Assembly: GCF_905404315.1 (NCBI RefSeq)
Contig: NC_066275.1
Coordinates: forward strand, 4,960,001-5,024,000
Reading direction: 5' to 3'
Source of the DNA: Leptidea sinapis
Lineage: Eukaryota; Arthropoda; Insecta; Lepidoptera; Pieridae
DNA: 64,000 nucleotides
Positions 34,695 through 46,640 of this stretch are shown here, piece by piece. The translations under genes were made by a program, and so were the position numbers. The notes beneath the pieces were generated by a model. It was given only the letters and a program-made list of their open reading frames with translations. It did no database searches and was not told where the DNA came from. How positions within the stretch are numbered: position 1 is the first letter of the stretch; every line of letters begins with the position of its first letter.

Positions 34695-35790
34695 CTTAGT
34701 CTGGCCATAAATACAGTTACAATTAAAAATAAACAAAATATTACATTTGAATTTGGAATCTGCCATTTTTATATCATTGTTCAATGAGTTTTCAAATTTT
34801 GGCGCCAATACATTGTACAATATTTTGCGATATTAGAATGGAGTGGGGTGATAAAGAGAACCGAATCGCTGTGATTGCATTACACAAACTAGGTTCGTAC
34901 GAAAAAGGTGGTCAAAGAAAGAATTCGAAGAAATCCTGTCTGAAAGTAAAAGACTTTATTTCGGGAGATGAAGATAGCACCTAGAGCCATATTGCGTATT
35001 TTTAAAGTTGACTCAGAACTTGCCGCCTGTAAGAGACGTGCTGGTCATTTCTTAACTGGTAATTTAAAAAGAATAAGGTGGTAATATCGAAACAACTACT
35101 GAAGCGCGTACCGCTTGCAACGAGAGGTCACAGAAATATTTTGTTTACTGAGGAGATTTTTTTTTATAATTGCGCAACATTTTAACAAACAAAATGACCA
35201 TATTTATGCTCAAAGTTCTAAGGAAGCTTCCCAATTAGTCGACAGAGTGCAACGTGGGCACTATCCGACTTCAGTGATTAACTATCACTGAAGTCGGATA
35301 ACACCATGTTCATTAACCAAGAATGATTCTTCCAGCAAGACTCGGCGCCGGGTCATAAAGATCTGTCTATGCAGTCTTGGTTAGAAACGAACGTTTCGGA
35401 CTTCATCAGAGATGCAGACTGGCCGTCATCTAGTCCCGATGTTTATCCGCTGAATTATGATTAATGGTCAGTTTTACGAGAGTGTTTTTATTTTTCAGAC
35501 GGACAGCTTGTTCTAAACGCCATGATAATTTGGAGTAACTAAAACAATCCATACGATTGGCAGTGAAGAATTTTCCCATGGAAACACTACGTGCTTCTAT
35601 TGATAACTGGCCTCAACGTTTAAAGGACTTGCAGCCAATGCATTGCAGCCAATGGAGACCACTTCGAATAAGCTTTTGATATTTTAAATTGTTTTATTCT
35701 TATGAATGAAACTAACACACTGTAAAAGTAATAAATGTTATTGTCAATAGATTTTTTTTTCTTTGTTTCAGTATTTATGGGGAGACTGGG
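34695..35790 (+). mobile_element. Tc1/mariner-superfamily transposon, decayed
   Basis: 1.1 kb with inverted ends cttagtctggccataaatac (left) and gtatttatggggagactggg (right) between TA dinucleotides at 34693-34694 and 35791-35792. The plus strand holds an N-terminal ENRIAVIALHKLGSYEKG region, RAILRIFKVDSELAACKRRA, and near 35,325-35,465 WFFQQDSAPGHKDLSMQSWL and DWPSSSPDVYPLNYD, the second and third DDE-type catalytic blocks. Stops and an internal inverted repeat make it inactive. The clade is not determined. Confidence 0.8.
35262..35300. repeat. Perfect 17-bp inverted repeat, 5-nt loop
   Basis: tatccgacttcagtgat (35262-35278) and its exact complement (35284-35300) lie inside the transposase region, apparently by inverted copying of transposon sequence. 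Confidence 0.9.
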
Positions 35791-35794
35791 TACA

Positions 35795-36515
35795 GCGCTG
35801 ACCGACTGTCACCGACTTGTTAATCAAAATCGGTTACAGCAATAATAGTTTCGCTTTTCTTTTCAATTTTTCTGTATATCCGTTAGAGATGTTGTCTCTC
35901 TTGCACGCTTTGTTTGTCTATACGCTAGCATATTATATGTCTATGATTTGAGTATCTTCGAACAATAACAAAGAGCGGCTTTCCTCGTTTCTCTTGCGTT
36001 TGCAGTGATAGACTCGCGCAATTGAATAACGTGCGTGTCGGCGCCTGACGAACATGTGGAATGAATGTGGTTGAGGCGACACTCTGAGTTTGATTATGGT
36101 CGATCTTCTTCAATTGCATTCAAGTGATTATTACTTTCGTTTGATTTTGAGTGGTATGCGGTACCGGCACTTAAATATTCTGCATTAGAATCGAAATCTG
36201 TGCCATTATTGTAGCATTATATTTGAAAAGTAATTGAAAAATGCTTACGGAAATAATTTTTTGTTATTACTAAGTATTCGATTCTTAGATTTAATATCCG
36301 AAAAAACGTCTGCTGTTACTAAATTTGAAATTGAATTCAATTAAAAGCTACTTACAGCTAAAGACGAAAACAAATATAAATTTAAGCATATGAAAATAAA
36401 TATCACCTTTTGACTAATACGAGAGCCACCTGCATTTTGTAATAACAAACTATAAAACCCCGAACAATTTTTAAAACAATAAATATAATATTATCAAATA
36501 CACCACACTTAAAAA
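35795..36515. other. Spacer between Tc1/mariner element and F16
   Basis: aatcaaaatcggttacagcaataatag with agatgttgtctctcttgc at 35,825-35,905 resembles atcaaaatcggttacagtgac at 54,605, a dispersed repeat. The rest is AT-rich without genes. Confidence 0.45.
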
Positions 36516-36518
36516 TAT

Positions 36519-36757
36519 TTAAAATCTACGAATACGTTTGTTAGGACTTCGTTCATGATTATGGTGATTCTTCAACTTCACTATATTCTGGTCCTGGGTG
36601 ATGATGGTTGCTAGACACCCGCGGTTGGTGTGGGTCGAGCACTGCCACCGTCTCATCACAGCATTATGGTAATTCTTCGTGAGCTTCAACGAATACCTGT
36701 AGCCCATCAGAATAAGTATTGGATTTCCTCTTTTTGAGAAGGTTATCGTAGGCATTT
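36519..36757 (-). CDS. mod(mdg4): F16: FLYWCH terminal exon, divergent
   Basis: Acceptor gattttttTCAG at 36758-36759, split bases AA. It encodes 78 residues: MPTITFSKRGNPILILMG, YRYSLKLTKNYH, RRWQC, RGCLA instead of GCKA, KNHHNH, then a basic tail ERSPNKRIRRF. The basic tail may be a nuclear localisation or DNA-contact element (inference). It does not fall clearly in any subfamily. Confidence 0.88.
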
Positions 36758-36764
36758 CTGAAAA

Positions 36765-37815
36765 AAATCATAAATTTTAGAAAATGTTATTTTTGTACAG
36801 TCATAGGTAACGGTCTTATGTTAAAGCGTTAGCATTTTAAGAATTTCACCAGAAGAGAGGCTATACATAATAGATGCGAAAATAGGGTTTATCAGTTTTC
36901 ATAAAAACTTAATAAATTTTAAATATTATGCCAAAATTAACACCAGCTCAAATAGAAATTAGCTCACACATAAAGTAGCGGACACAATAAAAATGTAGGC
37001 GAGATTGTAATATGAGGGTACATACAACATAATACAAATGTCAATTGTTCAAACCGCTCGCACTGATCATTCAGCTTTTTTGTAAACTATAAATTTCCTA
37101 CAAACAGAAACATTCTTGAATATTTCTATTAATGTATTTACGAATTTTTATAAATTCTTACCACGAGTGCGCCATTAAGTAGCCAAGAATTTTTATTTTA
37201 ATGAATTTGAAGGGTGTCGTAACTAGTAAAATTACTACAGCTACAGAGACTAAGTTACTATCTCTAGGTGACAGCGTAATTGCAAAGACGCTCAGCATAT
37301 TTAATGTACAAGGAAACTGAGGAATGGGCAGGCCATTATTTACTCACACATAAACTTCCTGCTCATCTTCACTTCACATTATAAATATAAATTTTATTTA
37401 GTCTGTCCTTCACAATCTGGACCTGTTATCTATTAGCAAATTATGTCCATAGATGTGTATTAACACATTATAACGCAAATAACTCTTTAAGTCAGCATTT
37501 GAAAATATTTATGAATATTTAATTTGTACTAATGTATGGAATAAGACACATGTAACCAGACATCTCTAAAAAAGGAAAGGTTACGTCACCGTACTATACA
37601 GCTGAATTATTATTTTCATGCTCTTCAATACCGTCTCCGTTCGGGTGAATACTCTAAACGTGTCAAGAACACAAGCCAACATCTTGATATTTGGTTTGAT
37701 CAAGTCAGAATTAGATCTAGACTAAAATAAATCAAAATAAAATTAAATAGAATTAATGAAAGGTAAATTATGTTAATGATGATACTATAGTGTTTTATTT
37801 GTAAGAAAATAATAG
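36765..37815. other. Spacer upstream of F16
   Basis: No recognisable coding sequence or mobile element on either strand. Confidence 0.4.
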
Positions 37816-37822
37816 TTTTTTT

Positions 37823-38020
37823 TTACTGTCTTTCCAAAGCGTATTTAGGCACTGTACATACACCTGTAGGGCCCTTTGAAAAAAAGTTAGAAGGTCCCAG
37901 ACAATTTTTTTCACTAAACCACTTAAGACACATAGGCCTTAGCACTTCAGCCATAACGTTTGATCTTTCCTCAACCTCAGCATTGTGTAACATCCACATT
38001 TGCTTATCTTCTTTCTTGTT
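37823..38020 (-). CDS. Candidate non-FLYWCH terminal coding exon, function unknown
   Basis: An open frame of 65 codons starts exactly at an acceptor-like gtttAG (38021-38022) and stops at TAA. An in-frame TAG sits at that AG, so the frame is open only downstream of it. The peptide contains QMWMLHNAEVEERSN, RPMCLKWFSEKNC and FFSKGPTGVCTVPKYALE. Its composition looks protein-like rather than random, and it matches no transposon protein I know. Phase differs from the FLYWCH exons (no split codon), so it probably belongs to a different transcript or is a retroposed fragment. I do not recognise it. Confidence 0.4.
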   Translation of the reverse strand, partial: NKKEDKQMWMLHNAEVEERSNVMAEVLRPMCLKWFSEKNCLGPSNFFSKGPTGVCTVPKYALERQ

Positions 38021-38569
38021 CTAAACAAATGGCTAGTGAAACAATTGTACATGTATATTAATGTTACATAATATATTAACTTGAAAAGAACATTTGTTAC
38101 ATATGAACCGTCTGTCCATTATGCTTTGTCATGATTTATGATTCAGGCTGAGGTCTATAGACCCTACTTAAACTTTACTTATATAGAACTTAGCTAAGTA
38201 CAGTGCTGAGTGTAATAAAACGCGAACATGACTTTTGTGTTGGGCTGTCTTAGCTTAAGTTTACTTTACAGTTGTCAAATGACTATAAAAATGAAACCAA
38301 AGAGGTAAGCTCACACTCATATATGTTTTACGTAAGTAAAGTGTCAACAAAGTCGAATAACGCTCTATAGATGTCACTCTCAAATCGTGTTGGTTCTCAT
38401 CGAGCTGAAACGGTCAACGATTTGTTTCCACATAACATTTATTTTTGGCGTTTATTTATTATACCTATAAAAAGGTAAGGTATGCGTTACGCATTATTTC
38501 AGATTAACTAAAGAATATTTCGCCCAGGGAAGTCCCTGCGGAACACTTTCCGAAGATTTGTCCAGATAC

Positions 38570-38945
38570 CTTCAGCAGAACCATCCCATCAGACGGGACA
38601 AAATGTCATTCTTACAATTAGTTGCATCCCTTGGCATTAGATGACCCGTACACTAGTTTGTAGTCCATTCTTCGGGAGCTCGGCATCAAACAGAGACTGT
38701 CTGCTACCGTACAAGCTCACATTCTCACTTTCTTCGGGCATGTTTCGCGACGTGGAAGCGACTCCATAGAACGCTTAATAGTGCCCTCGGGATGAGGTGG
38801 ACGGACCAAGTGAGGCAAGCTGTCGACGGTACTCTGCACGATTGCACGAGAAGAGCGGCTATTGAAATTATAAATTTTGATTGTATCGAAATTTTGTTTA
38901 AATAAAAAAGACCGCTGAGTTTCTTGCACTCGTTCTTCTCGTGCA
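38570..38945 (+). pseudogene. RTE-like LINE C-terminal remnant
   Basis: The plus strand reads ILRELGIKQRLSATVQAHIL, TFFGHVSRRGSDSIERLIV, then RWTDQVRQAVDGTLHDCTRR with one shift, a typical RTE-type ORF end. A 3' UTR with gagtttcttgcactcgttct follows (from 38,917). Confidence 0.7.
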
Positions 38946-39150
38946 GGTGTACGCGCTTTTTTTGAAGGTACCCATGTCGTATCGTCCCGGAAACACCGCA
39001 CAAGGAAGCTCATTCCACAGTTTTGTAGTACGTGGAAGAAAGCTCCTTGAAAATCGCACTGTGGAGGACCACCACACATCCAGATGGTGAGGATGATATC
39101 CTAACTTGTAGCGTGTCGTGCGAAGGTGGAATGCGGTATGGTTGGTGTTG
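38945..39150 (-). pseudogene. LINE ORF2 C-terminal tail, family T copy 3
   Basis: The minus strand reads HHLDVWWSSTVRFSRSFLPR, LWNELPCAVFPGRYDMGTFK and KSAYTC, abutting the RTE remnant tail to tail. Confidence 0.7.
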
Positions 39151-39154
39151 CATC

Positions 39155-40170
39155 GCCTTACATTACGCTAATATTGTCATTATTATGCGTAGATAATTTA
39201 ATTATTCCGACTGTCATAGACGATACCTGTTGTGTTTATTTCATTGGCTTTGTTAAGAGAACTGAAAACGAAAACAAAGGTTTTCGAATGTTTGCTTTGG
39301 TCAACCAGCAAAGCATTAATGTGACGTCAGAAACAATCAGGTACAGGATTATGTTACATTAATCACTCATCCTTGGTATCATGTGGCCTGGCAAGGCGCG
39401 ACCTAGCACTTCTTCTGTGTCAGCTTGGCTTCTATATTAGGATATTATTTAGAACTTGTCGAGTTGGCTCGAATTAATCTTTTTGTTAAAAATCCCAAAT
39501 AAAACTCATTCTTTTTAAAAAAATACATAATGATTTCCCAACCTTTATGCTACACTTTATTAATGAACGTTAACATACAACACAATATATTTAAAAATAT
39601 TTTACTATCGACCCGTCACCCGTACATTACATTCTATATCGAGCGATATGCTCGAATGAAAAGCTCTTTAATTATGTACTATTTTACTGTATCTCTCGCC
39701 ATACTTCTTGAAGTTCCGATATTGCTGTGTATTAATGGGTAATGTTGGGTACATTACCTACTTCAAGATGTACAACGTCAGAGGTCGTGGGTTTGCATTA
39801 TTCATAAAATTGTGTTTTAAAATTTTACTTGTGTATTAATCCTAGAAGTGAGGGTTATCTCTTTAAAAACATAACAAATTAAAGTTCTTAATTTAAAAAA
39901 AAGGATAGGTGCGCTTGGCAACTTAACAGAGCAAAACAGAGATTTGTAGAAGTGCTTACTATAATGAAATAACACAATTTTAAACATATTACAATAATTA
40001 TTGTACTATCTTTGTAATACACAATATAATACATAATATAAGAAAATTATCATTATAACATATGCCTTGTGATTTACAGCTGGCATGGACGATTTAGGTT
40101 TAATAATTTCTGTAACAATTTAGTAATTTGCCGTGTCCAAAGGTTTGTATTTTATTTCCCGTCATTGCCA
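39155..40170. other. Spacer between LINE remnants and F17
   Basis: A plus-strand open frame of 78 codons at 39,126-39,362 resembles nothing and starts inside LINE sequence; I do not call it a gene. ggtcgtgggtttgcattattc near 39,785 looks like a SINE B box with its tail. Confidence 0.4.
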
Positions 40171-40172
40171 TA

Positions 40173-40405
40173 TCAATATAGAAACCTTGAAACTGCATCA
40201 TGATTATGTAACTCATTTTTCTTGATAATTTCTTCATCAATGGTTATCAGCGATCCGGGACACCTCCGTACTGCACTCGTCGAACATTTCCATCTTTGTC
40301 TAACACCAGCTCTCGTGTATTCAGTCTTTCGTAGATAGTACGTATACCCATCCTTCAGTATGAGCTGCTTACCTTTTTGGGACTTCACGAACTTAAAGGC
40401 TCCAC
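40173..40405 (-). CDS. mod(mdg4): F17: FLYWCH terminal exon, divergent
   Basis: Acceptor taaattcTAG at 40406-40407, split bases GT. It encodes 76 residues: GAFKFVKSQKGKQLILKDG, YTYYLRKTEY, QRWKC, then RRCPG in place of GCKA (the Cys is kept, the Gly is lost), ELHNH and a tail DAVSRFLY. All four presumed zinc ligands are present. Confidence 0.88.
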
Positions 40406-40409
40406 CTAG

Positions 40410-42640
40410 AATTTAATATCAACTTAATTTTATGTTACCTTAGTACCTTTAAATTATGTTATTCAAATGTTTTACATGCGTTATCCAGGGAATATTACAT
40501 GTATATCAAACTTGTTATCCAAGTGGTATTTACTGAATTAATTATCTACTACTCTTTTTTTATTTTACTTTCAAATCTCACAGAAATATCTTACGCTCTA
40601 TGAGGAAATTGTTTTATCCATTTCAAAATGTTTTTATTTGACTAGATTGAATGACAGATATACTATAAAATATGTAATAGGAATAACGTTTTTCACAGTA
40701 GGTCATAATTCAATAGACAATATCGTGGTTCATAGTTCATAGGTCATGCATTCTTGAAATACTTTCTTAAATTTTTGTGCGTATGTGTGTATGTAGGTCA
40801 GTATGTGGAACTTTGATTGTGGAAGAAAATGCCTTCACAATAACTGATCTATGAATGAATCATATCTAAAGTTTATTTGAAAGTAAAATACATAAAAAAT
40901 TATTGAAGTAAACGTGACTGCGGAAATCCATAATTATCCAAATGTTTTGAGTTTTCTTTAATGTTAATTCCGCATATAATATTTGTCGTTACACGTCTCT
41001 GAGTCTCGTAACAGAGTTTGGCGAGTCAACATCTTCTGAGGATGCCTCGTGTAGAGGCGAAACACGTGTGGGATTGTTTAAGGACAAATATTGGTGGAAT
41101 TAACATTAAATAAAACTCAAAAGATTCGGATAATAAACAACATTTTAAGGGATGAAACGCGTATAAATACAATTTTTTTAAATCTCCGAGGATAAAATTT
41201 TTTCAATCATATAAGTAAAACTACAGATTTTCAAAAATATACATCTATTTAATCACCAAAAATATATTATAAAATAACCTTAATAATAAAAAGAAGCGAA
41301 CCATAAAAAATAGCAGTTTTATAGTAATTATATTATGAATCAAGGTTAAAAGCCGTAAACAGTTAAGATTTTATTTTCTATGCAGATAAATGTAGTAACC
41401 TTAAAGCGAAAAATTAAAAAAAATATGTACTGTATAGTATAGGTAGGTAATAGGAATCCAATTAAAAATGTTGCATTAATACATTAATTAAGAGACATTA
41501 ACACAGAGACGAAACAGAAACAAAAATACCACCTAATAATTAATTCTCAAATTAAAAATAATTAGCCGCGTTAAGGTTGAAGTTAGAATAATTAATTGTT
41601 ATTCTAAATATTTTGTATCAGCACTTTGGCAAAAAAAAACAATTTGGTTTCTATTTGGACCATAAAATATAGGAAATGATAATCAAAGTGAAGATGTAAA
41701 TCTTCAAATTAAAAAAAAATATGCGCTTTGATAATTGTAAACACCATAGCAGGAAAGTTGATCTATAGTTTCAATAAACGACATCAAAATATCATCTGCA
41801 GCATTACACTGAGGAAAATACAAAAAAAATCTGTTCGTAATTTTAAGTCAGCATTTAGTTTGTTGAGAATATAAAAAATCGACTGAAGTTAGGTCAGAAA
41901 CGATCGTAAGCTAATTAGTGCTTGCAATTTCAACAGCTTTCACCCATAACCTTTTATTTATATTTAACGAAACTAATATTTCTTACCAATAATCTAATGC
42001 AGAGAACCCTTATAACGAAAATATAACATTTCTTAAGGCACTTTGACATATTGATATCATAAATTATGAATAATAAAAGAATCAAAGATATTGTTTTTAT
42101 ATCGGAATCAACCCTTTTGAATTAATAAGAAATTAAAAAAGTTACTTCAAACTATATTTCAAAAGTAAATCAAAGTATTATAATTATAAAAAATAACTCA
42201 TTAAACTACCAAGGTTTTTGAACAACCTTTGACAAAAGAATAAATATAAAAGTAATATCTAATAAATACTCCTTCTTATTTAAAAAATCATTCAGTAGCT
42301 TTCCTAGCATATAAATTAGAAAAAAGTTTATGATACTTTTACGAATAGGACGTCTTGCTATGGATATTTTCTGGACTTATGAACCTGCTGCTGGTGGGTG
42401 ACACCGAAAAAATAGAAGTACCACTTTGGGTGACACAACAATCGTTATAGTAGAAGAAATTACTGAATAAATTGAATTAGTCACATTTTGGACGAACGAT
42501 ATAGTAAGACTATTTTTGATATCCCGATATAGGAGTCTTTTATGAGTACAAAAATCGTTAGTTGAAAGATAAAATTTCCAAATGCTTATTATAATACAAA
42601 CAAAGTAATTGAAAATCAATCCAAAACAGCAACAACTTTG
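40410..42640. other. AT-rich spacer between F17 and F18
   Basis: No coding sequence. The segment 40,995-41,120 (gagtctcgtaacagagtttgg, gatgcctcgtgtagaggcg, aaacacgtgtgggattg) has the look of a dispersed retroelement piece. tccaaatgttttgagttttct at 40,937 recurs near 54,680. Confidence 0.45.
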
Positions 42641-42642
42641 AA

Positions 42643-42866
42643 TCACATAACAGGATAATGGTTATGGTTATCCTTGACGAAAGCCATTACTCCGTTCAGG
42701 GTTACTATAGCTGCGGTACATCCTCTAGCAGCATGGGTTGAGCAATACCAAATTATTTTAACATAATGCTCATGCAACTTCCTATATCGCTTGACGTAGT
42801 AAGTGTATCCATTAAGCAGTATTAATCGCTTGCCCTTCTTCGATTCCACGTAGGTTGGAGTACCAT
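42643..42866 (-). CDS. mod(mdg4): F18: FLYWCH terminal exon
   Basis: Acceptor cttgttttcAG at 42867-42868, split bases AT. It encodes 73 residues: GTPTYVESKKGKRLILLNG, YTYYVKRYRK, IIWYC, STHAARGCTAA, DNHNH, YPVM. STHAxRGC links it to the F19-F25 subfamily, of which it is the most divergent neighbour. Confidence 0.9.
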
Positions 42867-42879
42867 CTGAAAACAAGTA

Positions 42880-43440
42880 AGCATTGAATGTTAGAAATCA
42901 CTAGACATCGTTATGACATTTTGTATATGTAAATCAAATTAATAAAATAAAGATATACTTAAAGGTAAATAATGCAACATATGTTGAAATAGATAACTTT
43001 TTTTTTCATTTCGAAATTCTTTATTAATATATGATAATACAACGGAAATGTACAGCGAATTACGTTTGAACATTAAACATGAGAATGGCTAAACAACTTT
43101 GAGGCTAGGAAAAAGAAGGAACGCCTATTAAAGTTTTTACAAACATAATAACATAAATCTCGTTAAGACAATGTATGAAATAGATAACTGTTGTTACTTG
43201 AATGGCCTATATTTCGAATATGATACACTTTTCGTTCACGACTTTTCTGAGATTTAGTATTATATTGATAATGTTAAGCAAGAAAAATGCAAAAGCGCAA
43301 ACATTTTCGGGGAATGTGATGATGAGCCCATCATTATATTGAAAATATCTTTGGGGATTGTTTTTAGAATTAACTGTATCATATTAAATCAAATATAGCC
43401 ATTGATTTTTTATAATAATTTTATTTTTCTATGCTGTTTT
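42880..43440. other. AT-rich spacer upstream of F18
   Basis: No gene or clear transposon visible. Confidence 0.4.
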
Positions 43441-43493
43441 GTTAATTAGAATATTATTTACAAACTTTATTGTGGCTATGTTCCGTATAAGAT

Positions 43494-43675
43494 CTAAGAA
43501 CGAAATGTGGTCGATCCAGCCTTAAAACCACGAGACGCATGCCTCGAACACCGCCATCTTATCTTCTCTAAGCCTTCACCTACGTCTATCTTCCTGTGAA
43601 TAAAGTACGTGTACCCACTGGAACGTAACATCCTATTACCTCGCACTGTTTTCGTATATACAAATTCATCTTCCT
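43494..43675 (-). pseudogene. mod(mdg4): F19: decayed FLYWCH exon
   Basis: Acceptor tttttttgTAG at 43676-43677, split bases AG. The N half is intact (EDEFVYTKTVRGNRMLRS, YTYF, IRWRC), but the second zinc Cys is Phe (RGFKA) and the frame is lost after GSTTF. Aligned to F22, 8 bases are missing between ACCACATT and TTAGATC. Downstream bases still match F22 out of frame, including the region of the HNH and the final TAA. The open frame stops at 59 residues without HNH. Confidence 0.85.
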
Positions 43676-44397
43676 CTACAAAAAAATCATTTTGAAATGT
43701 ATTCATTCAGGTCTTATGATGAGGCCAGGTATTTGTGAATAATTTAACGTCTTTTTAGTTCGAACTGCACGCGGCTGTCACGATCTATTATGGTCTTATT
43801 ACATTATGTCAGTATAGCTACCGATAGTAAGATACGTACGAGCAAAGGATTTCTAAAGGAAGCATAAGTGCTTAAAATTACCGATGACTCCATACACATT
43901 TCATTTAACCTGGAAAAAATATGTTAAATTGCGGGAAATTATACAAGTTTCTTATATAATAATCGCGTTCCAAATTTGTGTTCAAAAGAAATAAAAATTA
44001 GAAGTTTTTAATTTGTACCTCTTTAATGACCAGGCTAGTTAAATTAATAATGTTGGTATATTATCATCTTCAATTCAATTTTATTTTTTAAATAAAAGTG
44101 CCAGTCCAAAATTATTACACTGAGATTGTAATAATTCTAGACATTCACACAGCGTTCATTGTAATAATTACAAAATTTCAAATTGAATTTTATATCTCTA
44201 CATTAATGACACCAAAAAGAAAAATTGACAAACATAATATTTGTTTAAGTTTTTTGTATAAATTTCGGATTACTATTCTATTAAGTTATAATATCCACTA
44301 ACAGTAGACATGTAACACTAATCAATATAGTGGGAACTTCATCAAAAGAATCTCAAGGGTTCTAATAGTGGAAGAGAAGAAATGAAGTTGCCGTTTA

Positions 44398-44672
44398 CTA
44401 ATAGAAAGATCTCTCACGCGATATGGATTTTAAAGGGTTATGTACATTTTTTTTATAAACAGGGTCGTGGTTATGTTCCATATACGACTTAATGACTTGA
44501 TTGTTGTAAGTGGTTAATGCCGCTCTACAGCCACGAGGTGCGTGCGTAGAACATCTCCATCGTATCTTGTCCATTCCGCCAATGTTCATCTTTTTTTGTG
44601 CATAATACGTGTATCCACGTGAACGTATCAGCTGATTGCCTCTCGCGTTCGTCTCGTATTCAAATTCATCAT
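44398..44672 (-). CDS. mod(mdg4): F20: FLYWCH terminal exon, subfamily 3
   Basis: Acceptor gttaattatttAG at 44673-44674, split bases AT. It encodes 90 residues, the longest in the array: DEFEYETNARGNQLIRSRG, YTYYAQKKMNIGG, IRWRC, RGCRAA, MEHNH, DPVYKK and a further 20-residue tail. Sister to F24 (shared YYAQKK) and positional partner of F23 in a two-exon duplication. Confidence 0.92.
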
Positions 44673-45174
44673 CTAAATAATTAACAAGTTTAATTATACC
44701 AGAAAACAGATTATTGCAATGTGTACAAGTGTGCAAAACTGAGAAATAATTATTAGGTGGCTAGCTTTATGGGAAAATGTGATGCAAAGTGCGCCGGACG
44801 TCCACAACAATGATTATTTATATTGATCTGAGATACATCTACATTAACATTATATGAAGGCTTTATGTGGCTGTAATCGCACCGGAAATTTTGATAAAGT
44901 AATAATTTTATACAAGGGAAACAAACATAAATGGTGGACAAATTTTTACAGAATTTATGAGTTAATCTGATTTGCTGAAAAGACATGAAGCACAACTATG
45001 AAAAATTAATAATAAGAATAACTATGCAGGATTAATAAAAAAGAAGAACAGGACCTTTTTTTGAGTGTATATTTTAATAAAAGTGTGTCAGACCTTTTTA
45101 GCCATTGCGACAGTGATGGTAATTTTTATAATTAGCTATCAAACAGTGTTGTAGTATAATAAAAAAACACAATA

Positions 45175-45404
45175 TTATATTTTATAAACAGGATCATGGT
45201 TATGTTCCGTATAACATCTAATAATTTCATCATTAAATGTTGTCAAAGCAGCGTTACAGCCACGCGACGCATGCGTTGAACACCTCCATCTTAACTTTTC
45301 CATGCCACCAACATTCGCCTTTCTTTGTATATGATAGGTGTAGCCTTGAGAGCGTAATATTTTATTACCTCTCGAGTTTGTATCGTGGACAAATTCAGTA
45401 TTGT
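45175..45404 (-). CDS. mod(mdg4): F21: FLYWCH terminal exon, subfamily 3
   Basis: Acceptor tttatttacAG at 45405-45406, split bases AC. It encodes 75 residues: NTEFVHDTNSRGNKILRSQG, YTYHIQRKANVGG, LRWRC, RGCNAA, TEHNH, DPVYKI. YHIQRKA is shared with F23. Confidence 0.92.
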
Positions 45405-45744
45405 CTGTAAATAAAAACCAGGTTGAAAAATATAACTCTGCAGATTTACAAGTGCAACTAAGCCATTGATAAGTCGTGACCCAACATAACAGGATAACAA
45501 AATACCAAATGAAGTAAGCTTGATAAAAACAAAGTTTCAATCGTAATTATTTCTGAATTTGTTGCCACAAAACCTCAATACATTTAAAAAAAACAAACAG
45601 ATAATCATATAGTCATATTTGTCTTTAAAAAAATTAAGAAAATAGCCCGTAACTACTCGTAGCTTCATATGAAAGAAAACGAAGTTATTAAATTCTTAAT
45701 ATAATTTTATTATAGTATGCTCGTTTGATTCATTACACAGAATA

Positions 45745-45974
45745 TTATTTACAAACTTTATCATGATTATGTACGGTATAAGATCTAACAACTTCATCAT
45801 TTAATGTGGTCAAGAAACCCTTACAACCACGAGGCGCATGCGTCGAACACCGCCATCTTATCTTCTCTAAACCTGCACCTACGTTTATCTTCGTTTGCAT
45901 AAAGTACGTATACCCACGGGAACGTAACATTCTATTGCCTCGCATTGTTTTCTCATATACAAATATATCTTCCT
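45745..45974 (-). CDS. mod(mdg4): F22: FLYWCH terminal exon, subfamily 3
   Basis: Acceptor cttttcTAG at 45975-45976, split bases AG. It encodes 75 residues: EDIFVYEKTMRGNRMLRSRG, YTYFMQTKINVGAG, IRWRC, RGCKGF, TVHNH, DKVCK. This is the intact sister of the decayed F19, sharing the EDxFVY start, the GxGLEK insert and near-identical bases around the stop. Confidence 0.92.
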
Positions 45975-46419
45975 CTAGAAAAGAAAAATTATCATACTGA
46001 AGTATTATGTAAGTTGTCCAAAAATATTACAACTGATGTGACAATTTTGGAATATTTAAATTTTGTTTTAAAGTTTTTGTCATAATAAGTCGAATAAATT
46101 TAATCTGTCTACCAATTGTTTCTTAGCATTTATTGCATCAAAGAAAATCAATTTTGACACTGATTGGTAGGTTAAGATTTCCTTTTAGATTTCCCAAACA
46201 ATATTCAAAGTATTTATATTCAATACAGATCTATATGCGAATTTCTAGCAAGGGTTTTTTTAGTGGAAAAGGAGAAATAAACTTGCCGTTTACTTGGTAA
46301 AAATATCTTTCATGCAATAAAGATTTATTAAAATTATCCACTCACTGGAATATACACCCATTATCGTGTAAATTTTCTATTTTTTAAATAGACTCAATAC
46401 CTGGCAGCTCACAATAGCT

Positions 46420-46640
46420 TTTTCAGGGCAACCGAGTGTTGGAGCTATGTGTGTTTTCAGTGTTCAACAAAGGGGCGTCTCCTGCAAAACTCGGATCTTA
46501 AAGTCTAGTTGACGGACCTCGGACCCACGTCTACGTGACGAACTGGCGGGCACTGGCGGTTGGAAATATGGGCACTTATTATTGCCGTCAACGGCGGTGT
46601 AAGGACCTAACGCTAGTGCTTGGGTTATGTAGCGTTTGTG
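46420..46640. other. GC-richer patch between F22 and F23
   Basis: Contains acggacctcggacccacgtc and gcgggcactggcggttgg. No frame gives a recognisable protein; it is probably repeat-derived. Confidence 0.3.

Noticed and set aside
39126..39362. 78-codon plus-strand frame.
   Set aside because: It begins inside antisense LINE sequence and has no recognisable domain or splice context.
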